DNA from: SAR324 cluster bacterium
GTDB taxonomy: Bacteria; SAR324; NAC60-12
Direction: 5' to 3'
Assembly (NCBI GenBank): GCA_015231825.1
Contig: JADGAV010000001.1
Coordinates: 124,001 to 188,000 of the forward strand
Length of the DNA: 64,000 nucleotides
The position numbers and the translations under genes were made by a program. Under the pieces are notes generated by a model. That model was not told where the DNA came from and did no database searches. It was given only the letters and a program-made list of their open reading frames with translations. Of the stretch, positions 1 through 8,382 are shown in pieces. How positions within the stretch are numbered: position 1 is the stretch's first letter; every line of letters begins with the position of its first letter.

Positions 1-171
1 TCTCATTTGTTTGAACCTTTCTTCACAACCAAACCGGCAGGATTCGGGACAGGTTTAGGGCTTTCTCTCTGCTACGAGATTGTCGTTAAAGTACACCAGG
101 GTTCTATTGAGGTGGAAAGCGAAGAAGGAAATTTCACAGAATTCGTCATTAAAATTCCAAAAAAGCCTTAG
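1..171 (+). CDS. Sensor histidine kinase, C-terminal end (partial)
   Basis: The first 56 codons are open in frame 1 and end at TAG (169-171). They encode the end of a GHKL ATPase domain: an F-box (FEPFFTTK, residues 4-11) and a G2 box (GTGLGLSL, residues 16-23), followed by the usual last helix and strand. This is the ATP-binding catalytic part of a two-component histidine kinase. The sensor part and the phospho-accepting His lie outside the window, so the signal is unknown. The ending resembles that of the hybrid kinase at 45060-46991 (both have a HxGSI(E/K)VESE stretch), which suggests a related kinase. The SGNH gene follows 10 bases later on the same strand and may be cotranscribed. Confidence 0.9.
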   Translation, partial: SHLFEPFFTTKPAGFGTGLGLSLCYEIVVKVHQGSIEVESEEGNFTEFVIKIPKKP

Positions 172-181
172 AGTTTTTCCA

Positions 182-1300
182 GTGTCCACCAAAAGATTTT
201 TCTCTAATCGATTGCGTTCTCGAAATATTGCTCTTTATTGTGCTGCTTCCGGGCTTTGGCTGCTCCTGTTTTTTACGGTTCTGGAATTAGCAGGATTCCT
301 TTATTTCCGGCTACCCTTTAGTAAACCCATCGGTGGATATGGTTATCCCCGGGAACTCTTTATTGCCAGAAGGGATCTCGATTTTGCTTTCAAACCCGGT
401 TTTGATGGGCACTTTATAGGAGGCCCTTATAAAAAAATCCCAATTCGGATCAATTCAGACGGCTTTCGAGACAGGAACTTTCCTCCAAAGTCTCCACTTA
501 AAAGCCGCATCCTTGTATTGGGAGATTCTGTCGTATTTGGATCGGGGGTGCACCAGGAAGATCGCTTTACAGAAGTTCTATCAGAATTGAAAAAACGTGA
601 AGGCAAGGCCGTGGAGATCTTGAATCTGGGAGTGAATTCTTATTCATATTGGCACTATGTCAAGCTTCTGGAGTCTGAGCAAATTAAAAAACTCCAGGCA
701 GATTTTCTTCTCATTGCATTCACTTTGAATGACATCCAACCACGAGAATCGGCATGGCCGAAAAGAATGCTGGAAATGCAGTCAAAGCAGCATGCGGTTA
801 AGCGTTGGCAGGAAAAATTTCAGTTCTGGTTGGATGATCTCTATTCTGTGCACCTCTTCAAGCAGCTCAGGGATCGGTTGGTAATGTATATGATGACGCA
901 TGATGAACGCGAACATTACCATACAAAATGGATGAGGAAACAACGTTCAAACTGGGAAAACGGAGTCATTTATCAAGAATTAAAAACAAATGTTAAACGC
1001 TCATTGGAACTCGCTAATGACTGGAGCATCCCTCTGGCTATGATAATTTTACCGGAGTTGAATGAAGTGAAACAACCGCAATCCTTTGGATGGGCGCGGG
1101 AGAAAATTTATTTGATTTTGGAGGAGCTGAATATCCGTTACTGCGGACTATCTGAAATTTTTGCCAAGAAACAGGATTTGGAATCCTATTTTCTTATTGA
1201 AGACAGCCTCCATTTCTCTCCACAGGGACATCAGCTCGCTGCTCAAATCCTGTTTGATTGCCTAAAGCAAGCGAGTTGGAAAAAAGCGGGATGGCCATGA
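182..1300 (+). CDS. Membrane-anchored SGNH/GDSL-family hydrolase
   Basis: A 372-residue protein with one N-terminal membrane segment (about residues 16-38), then an SGNH hydrolase fold. Block I is LGDSVVFGSG with the nucleophilic Ser near residue 116, block III is an LND motif, and block V is DSLHFSPQGH carrying the Asp and His of the triad. Such enzymes act as esterases or O-acetyl/acyl hydrolases, often on envelope polysaccharides; the anchor suggests action at the periplasmic face. I chose GTG at 182 because an earlier in-frame ATG (80) lies inside the upstream kinase gene; neither has a strong ribosome binding site. It ends convergently 47 bases from argH. The substrate cannot be deduced. 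Confidence 0.8.
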   Translation: MSTKRFFSNRLRSRNIALYCAASGLWLLLFFTVLELAGFLYFRLPFSKPIGGYGYPRELFIARRDLDFAFKPGFDGHFIGGPYKKIPIRINSDGFRDRNFPPKSPLKSRILVLGDSVVFGSGVHQEDRFTEVLSELKKREGKAVEILNLGVNSYSYWHYVKLLESEQIKKLQADFLLIAFTLNDIQPRESAWPKRMLEMQSKQHAVKRWQEKFQFWLDDLYSVHLFKQLRDRLVMYMMTHDEREHYHTKWMRKQRSNWENGVIYQELKTNVKRSLELANDWSIPLAMIILPELNEVKQPQSFGWAREKIYLILEELNIRYCGLSEIFAKKQDLESYFLIEDSLHFSPQGHQLAAQILFDCLKQASWKKAGWP

Positions 1301-1347
1301 GTTAAAAATTGTTTCTGTTTTTAAAAAATATGGATTCCTGTGTCCTT

Positions 1348-2844
1348 TCACGATTGATATGAGCGGCAGGTGTCATGAGCTAGAAGGATATGTTTTCGGG
1401 TGCTCTGAAAAAAATCAGAATGTTGCGAAATTTGAGCGGAAAGGCCTTCAATTTGAACAGGAAGAGCTTCGGGAGACGGAGCCCCCTGGTGCTTTCGTTG
1501 TTTGAGGAGAAATTGCGGATCATTGAGAGACACTACTATCTCACCAGCCACTTCTTCGTTGCAGTCAGACTCTTTCATCGCCCGATGCAATGCTTTTGGG
1601 GTAATCATGCCGGCGTCTTTTGAATATTTAACCGTCAGTGCCATAATATTGTAGCACTCGCGAAAAGACAAATGAAAGGTCCTTGCTAAATAGTCTGCCA
1701 CATCCACGGCATTCATGAACCCCTCCCTGGAATGCTGATACATCACCTCTGCATTCACCTTCAAGCCGTCGAAAACTCCCTTGAGAATCAGAGGTGCCAT
1801 TTCGCATTCACGGACAATGTCCATCACTAAATATTTGCTCAACTGCATATCACGATTGTAACCACTTAATCCGCCTTTTTGAAGTCCAAGAAGACTGATC
1901 AAAACACCGTGGGCCAAAGAAGCTTTTGATTTGATTACTTCAGCAAAATCAGGATTTTTCTTCTGAGGCATGATTGAAGAACCGGTGACCATGCTTTCGT
2001 CAATCTCGACCATCCGCACATAAGGTAAACTAAGAAAAATCAAATCCTGAGCAACGGTGCTCAAATGATTCATAACAAAAGTATAAGTTTGAGCCAATTC
2101 GGCTTCATTTTCCCAACGGGATGCGATGCAGTCCAGCGTATTGGATTCAATTTGTCCGAAAGCCAACAAGTCGGTGGTTTTTTGACGGTCAATGTTCCAG
2201 GATGTGCCAAAGGAAGCGGCGGCTCCCAAAGGATTTCGATTGATCAATTTGAAGGCAAATTCGCTGCGCTCCAGATCTCTGCAAAGTCCCTGCACATAGG
2301 AACAAACCCAATGCCCCCAACTGGTGATCATTCCTGGCTGGTAGTGGGTGAAACCCGGCATGGCGGTCTCCCGATGTTTTCCCGCATGCACGAGCAGCGA
2401 AGAAGCCAGACCGATCAGGTTTTCCCCCAGAGTCAGACAGGATTCTCTGAGGTAAAGACGCATGTCGCAGGCAATCTGATCGTTGCGGCTTCGTCCTGTG
2501 TGCATTGTACCTCCGACTGCGATTCCATACTTTTCTGTGATGAATGCCTCGACATTGATGTGCACATCTTCTTTTCTGGGATCCAAGGTAAATTTTTTGG
2601 CCTGAATCAGAGATTCCAATTCTCTTAATCCTTCGAGAATTGATGCGAGAATTTCTGCTGAAATAATTTCCTGCTCATATAGCATGATGGCATGGGCACG
2701 GTTCGTCCAAATGTCATAAGGCAGGAGGATTTCATCTGCCATAGGCAGGGACTGGACATCCCTCCCGGCACAAAACAAGACATTTTGTTCTGCAGGAGTC
2801 TGTTCAAGATGACTTCCCCAAACTTGCTGTTTTTTATTTGACAT
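1348..2844 (-). CDS. argH: Argininosuccinate lyase
   Basis: 498 residues, a little longer than the usual 460. It splits argininosuccinate into arginine and fumarate, the last step of arginine synthesis, in the cytoplasm as a homotetramer. The fumarase/aspartase superfamily signature GSSIMPQKKNPD is at residues 288-299 with the catalytic Ser in its flexible loop; HTGRSRND (115-122) and the FTHYQP His (167) are also present. The start has a good Shine-Dalgarno (AGGAG, 7 bases upstream). It lies 29 bases downstream of the membrane/TPR gene on the same strand and may be read from it, though no functional link is evident. No other arginine genes are in the window. Confidence 0.97.
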   Translation of the reverse strand: MSNKKQQVWGSHLEQTPAEQNVLFCAGRDVQSLPMADEILLPYDIWTNRAHAIMLYEQEIISAEILASILEGLRELESLIQAKKFTLDPRKEDVHINVEAFITEKYGIAVGGTMHTGRSRNDQIACDMRLYLRESCLTLGENLIGLASSLLVHAGKHRETAMPGFTHYQPGMITSWGHWVCSYVQGLCRDLERSEFAFKLINRNPLGAAASFGTSWNIDRQKTTDLLAFGQIESNTLDCIASRWENEAELAQTYTFVMNHLSTVAQDLIFLSLPYVRMVEIDESMVTGSSIMPQKKNPDFAEVIKSKASLAHGVLISLLGLQKGGLSGYNRDMQLSKYLVMDIVRECEMAPLILKGVFDGLKVNAEVMYQHSREGFMNAVDVADYLARTFHLSFRECYNIMALTVKYSKDAGMITPKALHRAMKESDCNEEVAGEIVVSLNDPQFLLKQRKHQGAPSPEALPVQIEGLSAQISQHSDFFQSTRKHILLAHDTCRSYQS

Positions 2845-2873
2845 AGAGTTCTCCTAGTCCTGGTTTGCAACGA

Positions 2874-4781
2874 TTATTGAGTCGCAATTGAGCAAAAATT
2901 TTTCTTGATCGCACGTTGATGATAGAGACAGTCCCCCAACCGGCATGCTGCTTCCCAGTCGAGACATGCCTCTTCTTCATTTCCTGAAATATAGTAAAGA
3001 TAGGCTCGTTTGTTGTAGGCATCGGTGTACTGCGGGTTGAGTCGCAGTGCCTGGTCGAAACTACGAATAGCCTGGTCAAATTGTTGGACTTCGATGAGAG
3101 CTAATCCTTTATTGTAATGGGATTCGAGCATTTCCGGAGCCAGCTGGATTGCACGGTTAAAATCTTGCAGTGCCTTTACGTATTGCTGCAATTCGGCATG
3201 AACTGTTCCCCGGTTATGATACGCTTTTGCATAGCCGGGGTCGAGTTTTAATGTTTGATTGTAATCAGAAAATGCTCGTTCAGCCTGGCCGAGTTTTGCA
3301 TAGGCTTTTCCTCGATTATAGTAAGCCTCCAGCAATTTGGGGTTGAGTTTCAGGGCGTTGTTGAAATCTTCAATTGCCTTCTGATACTGCTGGAGCTGAA
3401 AAAAAGTGTTTCCTCGGTTGTTGTATGCATCGGTTCGGAAGGGATTCAATTCAATGGCGCGATTCAAGTGAAAAAGGGCCTTCTCCGGTTTATTCTCTTC
3501 AGAATATTCGCGTCCTAATTCCTGATGAGCCAACCAGGCTTCTCCGTTATGCGCCAGAGTTGTCTGCCAAAGGGTCTTGCTGCTGAGGTAGGATTGAGAT
3601 TGCTGCCAGGTTTTTATTGCCATTATAAAAAATAATAGTCCGCCAAGTCCTGTCATCATAGAAGAGACGAGTTTCATTTTCCCTAACCTGGATTTTTCAA
3701 TGCCTGTAAGGGTTCCCTGGACGATCAGAATGAGCAGTGGAAGACTCGGCAGATGCATCCAATGGTCTGCGACAAAAGAAAACTGAGTCCACGAATTGTT
3801 GAAAAATGAAAGGACAGGAAACAACGAAACCAAAAAGGCGCCCAAAGCCAAAAATAGTGAGCGGCTCCAGATTTGATATTTACGTATTGAAAGAACAGCG
3901 ACAATTAGAATACTGATGAGCGGCAAATACATTGAGAGATGAGACGATTCGATTTTCCATTTGGGGTAAGTAAAAAGTAGAGGATCGGGCCAGAGTAGTT
4001 TTCTGATATAAAAAAAAGGAATCTGTCCTGCCGTCAAAAGACGTTCCAGGAAATTCAAAGGAAAGAGGTCTTCACTGGCATTGAATGAGTGGATTTCGAA
4101 CCAGATGCGCAGATATGCCAGCCCCAATGCAATTAAAAAAAACGGAAGCAGTTTTAAGAAATCCGAAATCTTCCAGGACGCCCGTATCCATAATCGGCCG
4201 AAGATAAACAGGACAGGGAGCATGAGTGTTGAAGATTTGCTCAGTGCAGCGCAAAGGAACAAGGCAAGCACAATGGCGTATTTTTTCCAGGACGGGTTCT
4301 TTTCATACAAAAGAAAACAAAAGAAGGTCAACAGAAAAAAGACACCCGCCACTCCGTTTTTACGTTCTGCAATCCATGCGACCGATTGAACGTAAATTGG
4401 ATGCAAGCCGAACAGGAGTCCGACCCAGAATGCGCCTCGAAAATGGAAATGTCGCAGTCCAAACCAGAGGATTAGGGCACTGAGGAGATGCAGGAAGATA
4501 TTGATCGAATGTGATAGTCGAAGATTCATTCCCCCCCACTGTCTTTCCAGCCAGAAGGTACTCCGTGTGATGGGAATATACGGCCAGATGTCGTTATTGC
4601 TTTGAGGGTGAAGCCAGATTTTCAAAAGACCATCAGGGTCTTCCATGATAGGATCTGCAATATAAAACGGCTTGTCATCTAATATAAAACCGGCCTGAGA
4701 GAGGGGGGAATACGCAGCTAGAATTGTTAAGGAGAGCAGTAAAAGCCCAGCAATGAGAAAAGGTTGGTCTCTGTTTTGCAT
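2874..4781 (-). CDS. Polytopic membrane protein with C-terminal TPR repeats (TMTC-like, putative GT-C glycosyltransferase)
   Basis: 635 residues. The first two thirds hold about ten hydrophobic segments; the first external loop has an acidic ILDDKPFY stretch of the kind used by GT-C glycosyltransferases. From about residue 415 there are six 34-residue TPR repeats, each with the AYxNRGxxxxxLxxYxxAxxDFxxAxxLxP pattern. This layout matches the TMTC/O-mannosyl transferase-like family, so transfer of a sugar from a lipid donor to a protein or polymer is likely; the acceptor is unknown. I used ATG 4781 rather than the earlier in-frame ATG at 4853, because the latter would overlap flgB. A second protein of similar architecture lies at 61661-63667. 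Confidence 0.75.
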   Translation of the reverse strand: MQNRDQPFLIAGLLLLSLTILAAYSPLSQAGFILDDKPFYIADPIMEDPDGLLKIWLHPQSNNDIWPYIPITRSTFWLERQWGGMNLRLSHSINIFLHLLSALILWFGLRHFHFRGAFWVGLLFGLHPIYVQSVAWIAERKNGVAGVFFLLTFFCFLLYEKNPSWKKYAIVLALFLCAALSKSSTLMLPVLFIFGRLWIRASWKISDFLKLLPFFLIALGLAYLRIWFEIHSFNASEDLFPLNFLERLLTAGQIPFFYIRKLLWPDPLLFTYPKWKIESSHLSMYLPLISILIVAVLSIRKYQIWSRSLFLALGAFLVSLFPVLSFFNNSWTQFSFVADHWMHLPSLPLLILIVQGTLTGIEKSRLGKMKLVSSMMTGLGGLLFFIMAIKTWQQSQSYLSSKTLWQTTLAHNGEAWLAHQELGREYSEENKPEKALFHLNRAIELNPFRTDAYNNRGNTFFQLQQYQKAIEDFNNALKLNPKLLEAYYNRGKAYAKLGQAERAFSDYNQTLKLDPGYAKAYHNRGTVHAELQQYVKALQDFNRAIQLAPEMLESHYNKGLALIEVQQFDQAIRSFDQALRLNPQYTDAYNKRAYLYYISGNEEEACLDWEAACRLGDCLYHQRAIKKNFCSIATQ

Positions 4782-4836
4782 TTTGCTTCTGTAAATTGAT
4801 TCAATAAGTCGTAACCTTACTATAAAAACAGGAAAA

Positions 4837-5250
4837 ATGGCAGGCCTTATCAATACTAAATTAACAACGCTGCTGGAAAAAACTTTGGATTTCAGAAGTC
4901 AAAGGCACGACCTTCTGGCATCGAATGTTGCCAACAAAGACACCCCGGGATACCACGCTCAGGACCTGGTGTTCGAAAAAAATCTGGAAAAAGCGCTGCA
5001 TGCGGATAAACCTGGTGAGTTACGGACCACCAACCCTCTGCATATGGATGGCAATGATACTCCACCGATGGAATTGGTTCAGGCCAAACGAATCACCAGT
5101 TCTGCCCCTTTTGTGGGATTTGATGGCAATACGGTTGATTTGGACAGAGAGATGGCAAAAATTGCCGAGAATCAATTGATGTATAGTGCCGCAACACGGA
5201 TGATTTCCAGCCAGTTCAGCAAGCTTAAAACTGTAATTTCAGAAAGTTGA
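4837..5250 (+). CDS. flgB: Flagellar basal-body rod protein FlgB
   Basis: 137 residues, the usual FlgB length. FlgB forms part of the proximal rod of the flagellar basal body in the periplasm and is exported by the flagellar type III apparatus, so it has no signal peptide. The N-terminal rod-protein motif is clear (SNVANKDTPGY, residues 29-39) and the C-terminal heptad-like segment (EMAKIAENQLMYSAATRM) is the D0 helix. It starts the flgB-flgC-fliE module, divergent from the membrane/TPR gene with 55 bases between. AGGAAA lies close upstream of ATG. Confidence 0.96.
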   Translation: MAGLINTKLTTLLEKTLDFRSQRHDLLASNVANKDTPGYHAQDLVFEKNLEKALHADKPGELRTTNPLHMDGNDTPPMELVQAKRITSSAPFVGFDGNTVDLDREMAKIAENQLMYSAATRMISSQFSKLKTVISES

Positions 5251-5280
5251 TAATTAGTCATCTGAGTTGACTGAAGAAGG

Positions 5281-5308
5281 ACGCCTTTTAAATTCATTGG
5301 AAAGGCGT
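5281..5308 (+). other. Intercistronic hairpin between flgB and flgC
   Basis: A perfect 8-bp inverted repeat, ACGCCTTT (5281-5288) and AAAGGCGT (5301-5308), with a 12-base loop. It lies in the 123-base gap between flgB and flgC. No T-run follows, so it is not a standard terminator. An RNA-processing, stability or attenuation element is an inference. Confidence 0.5.
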
Positions 5309-5373
5309 GAGCTGGATTTCAGGCAGTTCGCTTCATTGTAAACTATCTCAGTTACCAGGGAAGGATGTGATAT

Positions 5374-5823
5374 ATGGGTTTTCTTTCATCTTCAAGCGTC
5401 AGTGTTTCGGGAATGACAGCACAGCGACATCGTGTGACGACCATTTCTGAAAATATTGCAAATGCCGAAACTACCCGCACCCCTCAAGGCGGTCCCTATC
5501 GCCGTCGCGAAGTAATCTTTGCTGCAGTTTCCAATGATCGAACATTTGAGCAGGAATTGCTGGAACAAGATCGGTCGCTGTCCGATGCAACAGAAGTAAA
5601 AGTTGTGGGAATTGTACAGGATAATCGCTCCCCGGTTTTAAAATACGATCCGGGACATCCCGATGCAAACGAAGAAGGGTACGTGGAAATGCCCAACATC
5701 AATACAATGGAAGAAATGGCTAATTTGATGGTCGCGTCTCGTTCCTATGAAGCGAACGTGGCTGCATTCAATGCCTCAAAGGGAATGGCACAAGCCGCAT
5801 TGGACATTGGTCGGTCCTCATAA
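5374..5823 (+). CDS. flgC: Flagellar basal-body rod protein FlgC
   Basis: 149 residues, normal for FlgC, a second proximal rod protein. The N-terminal rod motif is ISENIANAETTRTPQGGPY (residues 26-44); the C-terminal segment has the family pattern NTMEEMANLMVASRSYEANVAA followed by a short amphipathic helix. GGGAAGGATG upstream is a good ribosome binding site. The gene follows flgB after an unusually long 123-base gap holding a hairpin, and precedes two FliE-type genes, the order expected for rod assembly on the MS ring. Confidence 0.96.
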   Translation: MGFLSSSSVSVSGMTAQRHRVTTISENIANAETTRTPQGGPYRRREVIFAAVSNDRTFEQELLEQDRSLSDATEVKVVGIVQDNRSPVLKYDPGHPDANEEGYVEMPNINTMEEMANLMVASRSYEANVAAFNASKGMAQAALDIGRSS

Positions 5824-5854
5824 ATTTTCATGGAATGAATGACAGGGGAGAAAA

Positions 5855-6157
5855 ATGAAAAATATTTCGATAGAAAACCAGCTGAATGCGCTCTACGATA
5901 AAGCAAAGGTAAAAAAAACTCAGAACGAAAGTCCTGCAGATTCAAGTGCCTTTGATGCCACACTTAAATCAAGCATTGAACGAATGAATGAAATCTCTAA
6001 CAAAGCAGATTCTGCCTTAAAATCGCTTTCCAGTACCAATAAGGAAGAATTTAAAGAAGTCATAGACCAGGCCGGTTCTATTCATCGCAAATTGATGGAA
6101 GAACAGCACAATTTAGCGGCCCTCTACCAAAAGATTAAAATTGATACAAAATCCTGA
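5855..6157 (+). CDS. FliE-like small protein (putative FliE paralogue)
   Basis: 100 residues, mostly helical and without a signal peptide or membrane segment. It is not annotated easily by motif, but its layout follows FliE: a disordered N-terminus, then F(D)ATLKSSIERMNEISNKAD (compare FliE F..ML..AL..VN..Q..AD), then an acidic turn and a final helix with a NLAALYQKIKI ending that matches KLTSAYEEIIRM of the true FliE directly downstream. The conserved VRNKL block itself is lost. It sits between flgC and fliE with a strong GGGGAGA ribosome binding site, 31 and 27 bases from its neighbours, so it is surely made with the rod. I infer a diverged FliE copy or an MS-ring/rod adapter partner. Confidence 0.6.
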   Translation: MKNISIENQLNALYDKAKVKKTQNESPADSSAFDATLKSSIERMNEISNKADSALKSLSSTNKEEFKEVIDQAGSIHRKLMEEQHNLAALYQKIKIDTKS

Positions 6158-6184
6158 TTTAAACCCACATCCTGAGGAAGGTAT

Positions 6185-6490
6185 ATGACTGTTCGATTCA
6201 ATAATAATGTCGCGCCCAATCTCACACTGCAGCGCCAACTGCAGGAAACGGCCAAAACAGAAGCAAAAACCGGAAACATTGCCTCAACTTTTGAAAAAAT
6301 CCTGAGTGAGACCAATCGTCTTCAAAAAGAGTCGGAAGCGAAAAAAGTCGAATTCCTGACCACAGATAAAAAGGATCTGCATGGTACCCTCATTGCGGGA
6401 GAAAAAGCAGATGTCTCTCTGCGCCTGTTGCTTAAAGTGCGCAACAAATTGACATCAGCCTATGAAGAAATAATTCGAATGCAGGTTTGA
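6185..6490 (+). CDS. fliE: Flagellar hook-basal body complex protein FliE
   Basis: 101 residues, normal for FliE, which links the FliF MS ring to the proximal rod and is among the first substrates of flagellar export. The diagnostic C-terminus is intact (VRNKLTSAYEEIIRMQV, residues 85-101), and the preceding ...DLHGTLIAGEKADVSLRLLL segment matches the family DLHxVMIAxEKAxxS pattern. A strong AGGAAGG site precedes the ATG. It is the last gene before an intrinsic terminator, so flgB-flgC-fliE-like-fliE form one transcript separate from fliF. Confidence 0.93.
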   Translation: MTVRFNNNVAPNLTLQRQLQETAKTEAKTGNIASTFEKILSETNRLQKESEAKKVEFLTTDKKDLHGTLIAGEKADVSLRLLLKVRNKLTSAYEEIIRMQV

Positions 6491-6548
6491 ATTATTCAAA
6501 AAAGAGTGATTTTTTTATTCCCTTTAATTCAAATGCAGGCCCGTCTCC

Positions 6549-6588
6549 AGCGATTTGATTTCTATCGAGATCAAATCGCTTTTTTTTT
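6549..6588 (+). terminator. Intrinsic terminator after fliE
   Basis: A perfect 11-bp stem, AGCGATTTGAT (6549-6559) paired with ATCAAATCGCT (6570-6580), with a 10-base loop and eight Ts directly after it (6581-6588). It lies 59 bases past fliE and 169 bases before fliF. It should end the flgB-fliE transcript, so fliF needs its own promoter in 6589-6756, where I could not identify a clear sigma-28, sigma-54 or sigma-70 site. Confidence 0.93.
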
Positions 6589-6756
6589 GTTTTTTGGAAT
6601 TGTTCTTGCTTTTCTTTGTGGCAACAGCGGAGTGATGTCATCGGGATCCTCATACAACCCATTTGGTGCCCAATTCTTTCGCTATTCGGATTTTTAATCT
6701 TGGGAACAATTTTCTCCTCAACGATTTTTGTCACTTTACATTGAGTTAGGTGGACT

Positions 6757-8370
6757 ATGGCAGAAGCCAGTGCAATTCAGGACATTCGACTACAATTTCA
6801 AAATTTTTTCGGCAATCTCAGTGTTGGAAAACGGATTACTCTTCTGGCAGTATTGGGGGTCATTCTGGCAGGAATGACCACGTTGATTGTTCTGACGAGT
6901 CGGGATACCTGGGCTCCTGTATATACAAATCTTGAACCTGAAGATGCCGCTGTCATTGTAGAAAAACTGCAGGAAAATCAGATCCCTTATTTGCTTGCTC
7001 CCGGAGGAAGAACGGTAATGGTTCCCCCCAATATGAGAGATCAGGCCCGATTAATCCTGGCAAAAGAAAAGGTATTGCCCGGCAGTGGGGTCGGGTTTCT
7101 CGATCTTTTTGGAAAACCAGAACTGGGTGAGACAGAATTTCAGCAAAATGTGAAGTTTAGAGCAGCGCAGGAAGGAGAGTTGGCCCGTTTGATCACCCGT
7201 ATCGGTGACATCCGTTCCGCAAAAGTGTCCCTCGCTCTTCCCAAAAAGTCTGTTTTTAGCGATACTCAGGAAAAAGCAACAGCCGCTGTTTCTTTGGAGA
7301 CTTCAGAAAGTTTGAGTAAGGGTCAGATCGATACAGTAATTCATTTGGTCGCCAGTGCTGTTGAGGGACTCGATACCCGATTTGTGAGGGTCACTGATCA
7401 AAATGGAAGTCTGCTCAGCAAAGGATTTTCGGAGGATTCACTTTCAGGAGCCATGAATGAAAATTATAGCTACAAACGGCGTTTTGAAGGCGAGTTGGAA
7501 ACAAAGATCCTCAGCCAGCTGGAACCGGTTGTGGGCAATGAACGGGTTGAGGTCAGGGTTTTTGCGGACATCGAATTCGATCGGAAAACGATAAGGGAAG
7601 AATTGGTAGACCCTGATCAGGTGGTGGTCATAAGTGAGCAGAGTATCAATGAAAATTCTACCGGTTCGCGTTCTATTCCGGTTGGTCCCGCAGGAGTTTC
7701 TTCCAACCTGCCGGAGGCTACGGGACGTGAAGCAGCCACAGTCTCAGATTTCGGCAAACAGCATACGACCCGGAACAGTGAAGTAAGCCGTCAGAGCATT
7801 GTAAAAGAACCTGCTGCAGGCCGCATTAATCGAATCTCAGTTTCGGTGCTATTGGATGACAAACACCCCGCTATTTTTGATGCTGATGGTAATTTTCAGG
7901 GTCGAGATAATGTGCCATGGAGCACAGAACAAAAAGACCAGATTTCTGATCTGGTAAAAGCAGCAATTGGTTATCAGAACAATGAGACTCGCCAGGATAT
8001 TGTAACCGTGGTCAACCTGGGATTTGGAAAACCGGTTGAAGAAGATCTCCAGTCTCAAATTGAAGAAAATGAACGTCTTCGAGATTTTATCCTAAACGTA
8101 GTCCGGTATGTTGCCCTTGGGGTTGCAATTCTTGCTTTGATCCTCCTGGTCATCCGGCCGATGGTCCAGCGCCTGAGTGCCAAACCTGCCGATCTTGATC
8201 TGCTGATGGGCCTTCCGGCAACCATTGGTGAACTTGAAGGGGAAGAACTGGAAATTCCGACTGAACGTGAGGCTGGAATTCCTCCGCGAGACAAGATTGT
8301 TGATATTGCCCGTCAAGATCCACTTAAAACTGCTTCCATGGTACGCGCCTGGTTGAAAGAAAAGAAATAA
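6757..8370 (+). CDS. fliF: Flagellar M-ring protein FliF
   Basis: 537 residues, within the usual range. FliF forms the MS ring in the inner membrane, on which the rod and the C-ring are built. Membrane helix 1 is at about residues 28-46 and helix 2 at about 445-467; between them lie the YscJ/FliF ring-building motifs, including LEPEDAAVIVEKLQ and GSGVGFLDLFGKPELGxTEF. The short cytoplasmic C-terminus (KIVDIARQDPLKTASMVRAWL) is the FliG-binding motif, so a FliG must exist although its gene is not next door. The gene begins a second transcript after the terminator at 6549 and leads into fliH 12 bases later. Confidence 0.97.
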   Translation: MAEASAIQDIRLQFQNFFGNLSVGKRITLLAVLGVILAGMTTLIVLTSRDTWAPVYTNLEPEDAAVIVEKLQENQIPYLLAPGGRTVMVPPNMRDQARLILAKEKVLPGSGVGFLDLFGKPELGETEFQQNVKFRAAQEGELARLITRIGDIRSAKVSLALPKKSVFSDTQEKATAAVSLETSESLSKGQIDTVIHLVASAVEGLDTRFVRVTDQNGSLLSKGFSEDSLSGAMNENYSYKRRFEGELETKILSQLEPVVGNERVEVRVFADIEFDRKTIREELVDPDQVVVISEQSINENSTGSRSIPVGPAGVSSNLPEATGREAATVSDFGKQHTTRNSEVSRQSIVKEPAAGRINRISVSVLLDDKHPAIFDADGNFQGRDNVPWSTEQKDQISDLVKAAIGYQNNETRQDIVTVVNLGFGKPVEEDLQSQIEENERLRDFILNVVRYVALGVAILALILLVIRPMVQRLSAKPADLDLLMGLPATIGELEGEELEIPTEREAGIPPRDKIVDIARQDPLKTASMVRAWLKEKK

Positions 8371-8382
8371 TAAGGATGATGA

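Noticed and set aside
2065-2628. 187-codon frame opposite argH
   Set aside because: Fully antisense to a clear argH gene; a shadow frame.
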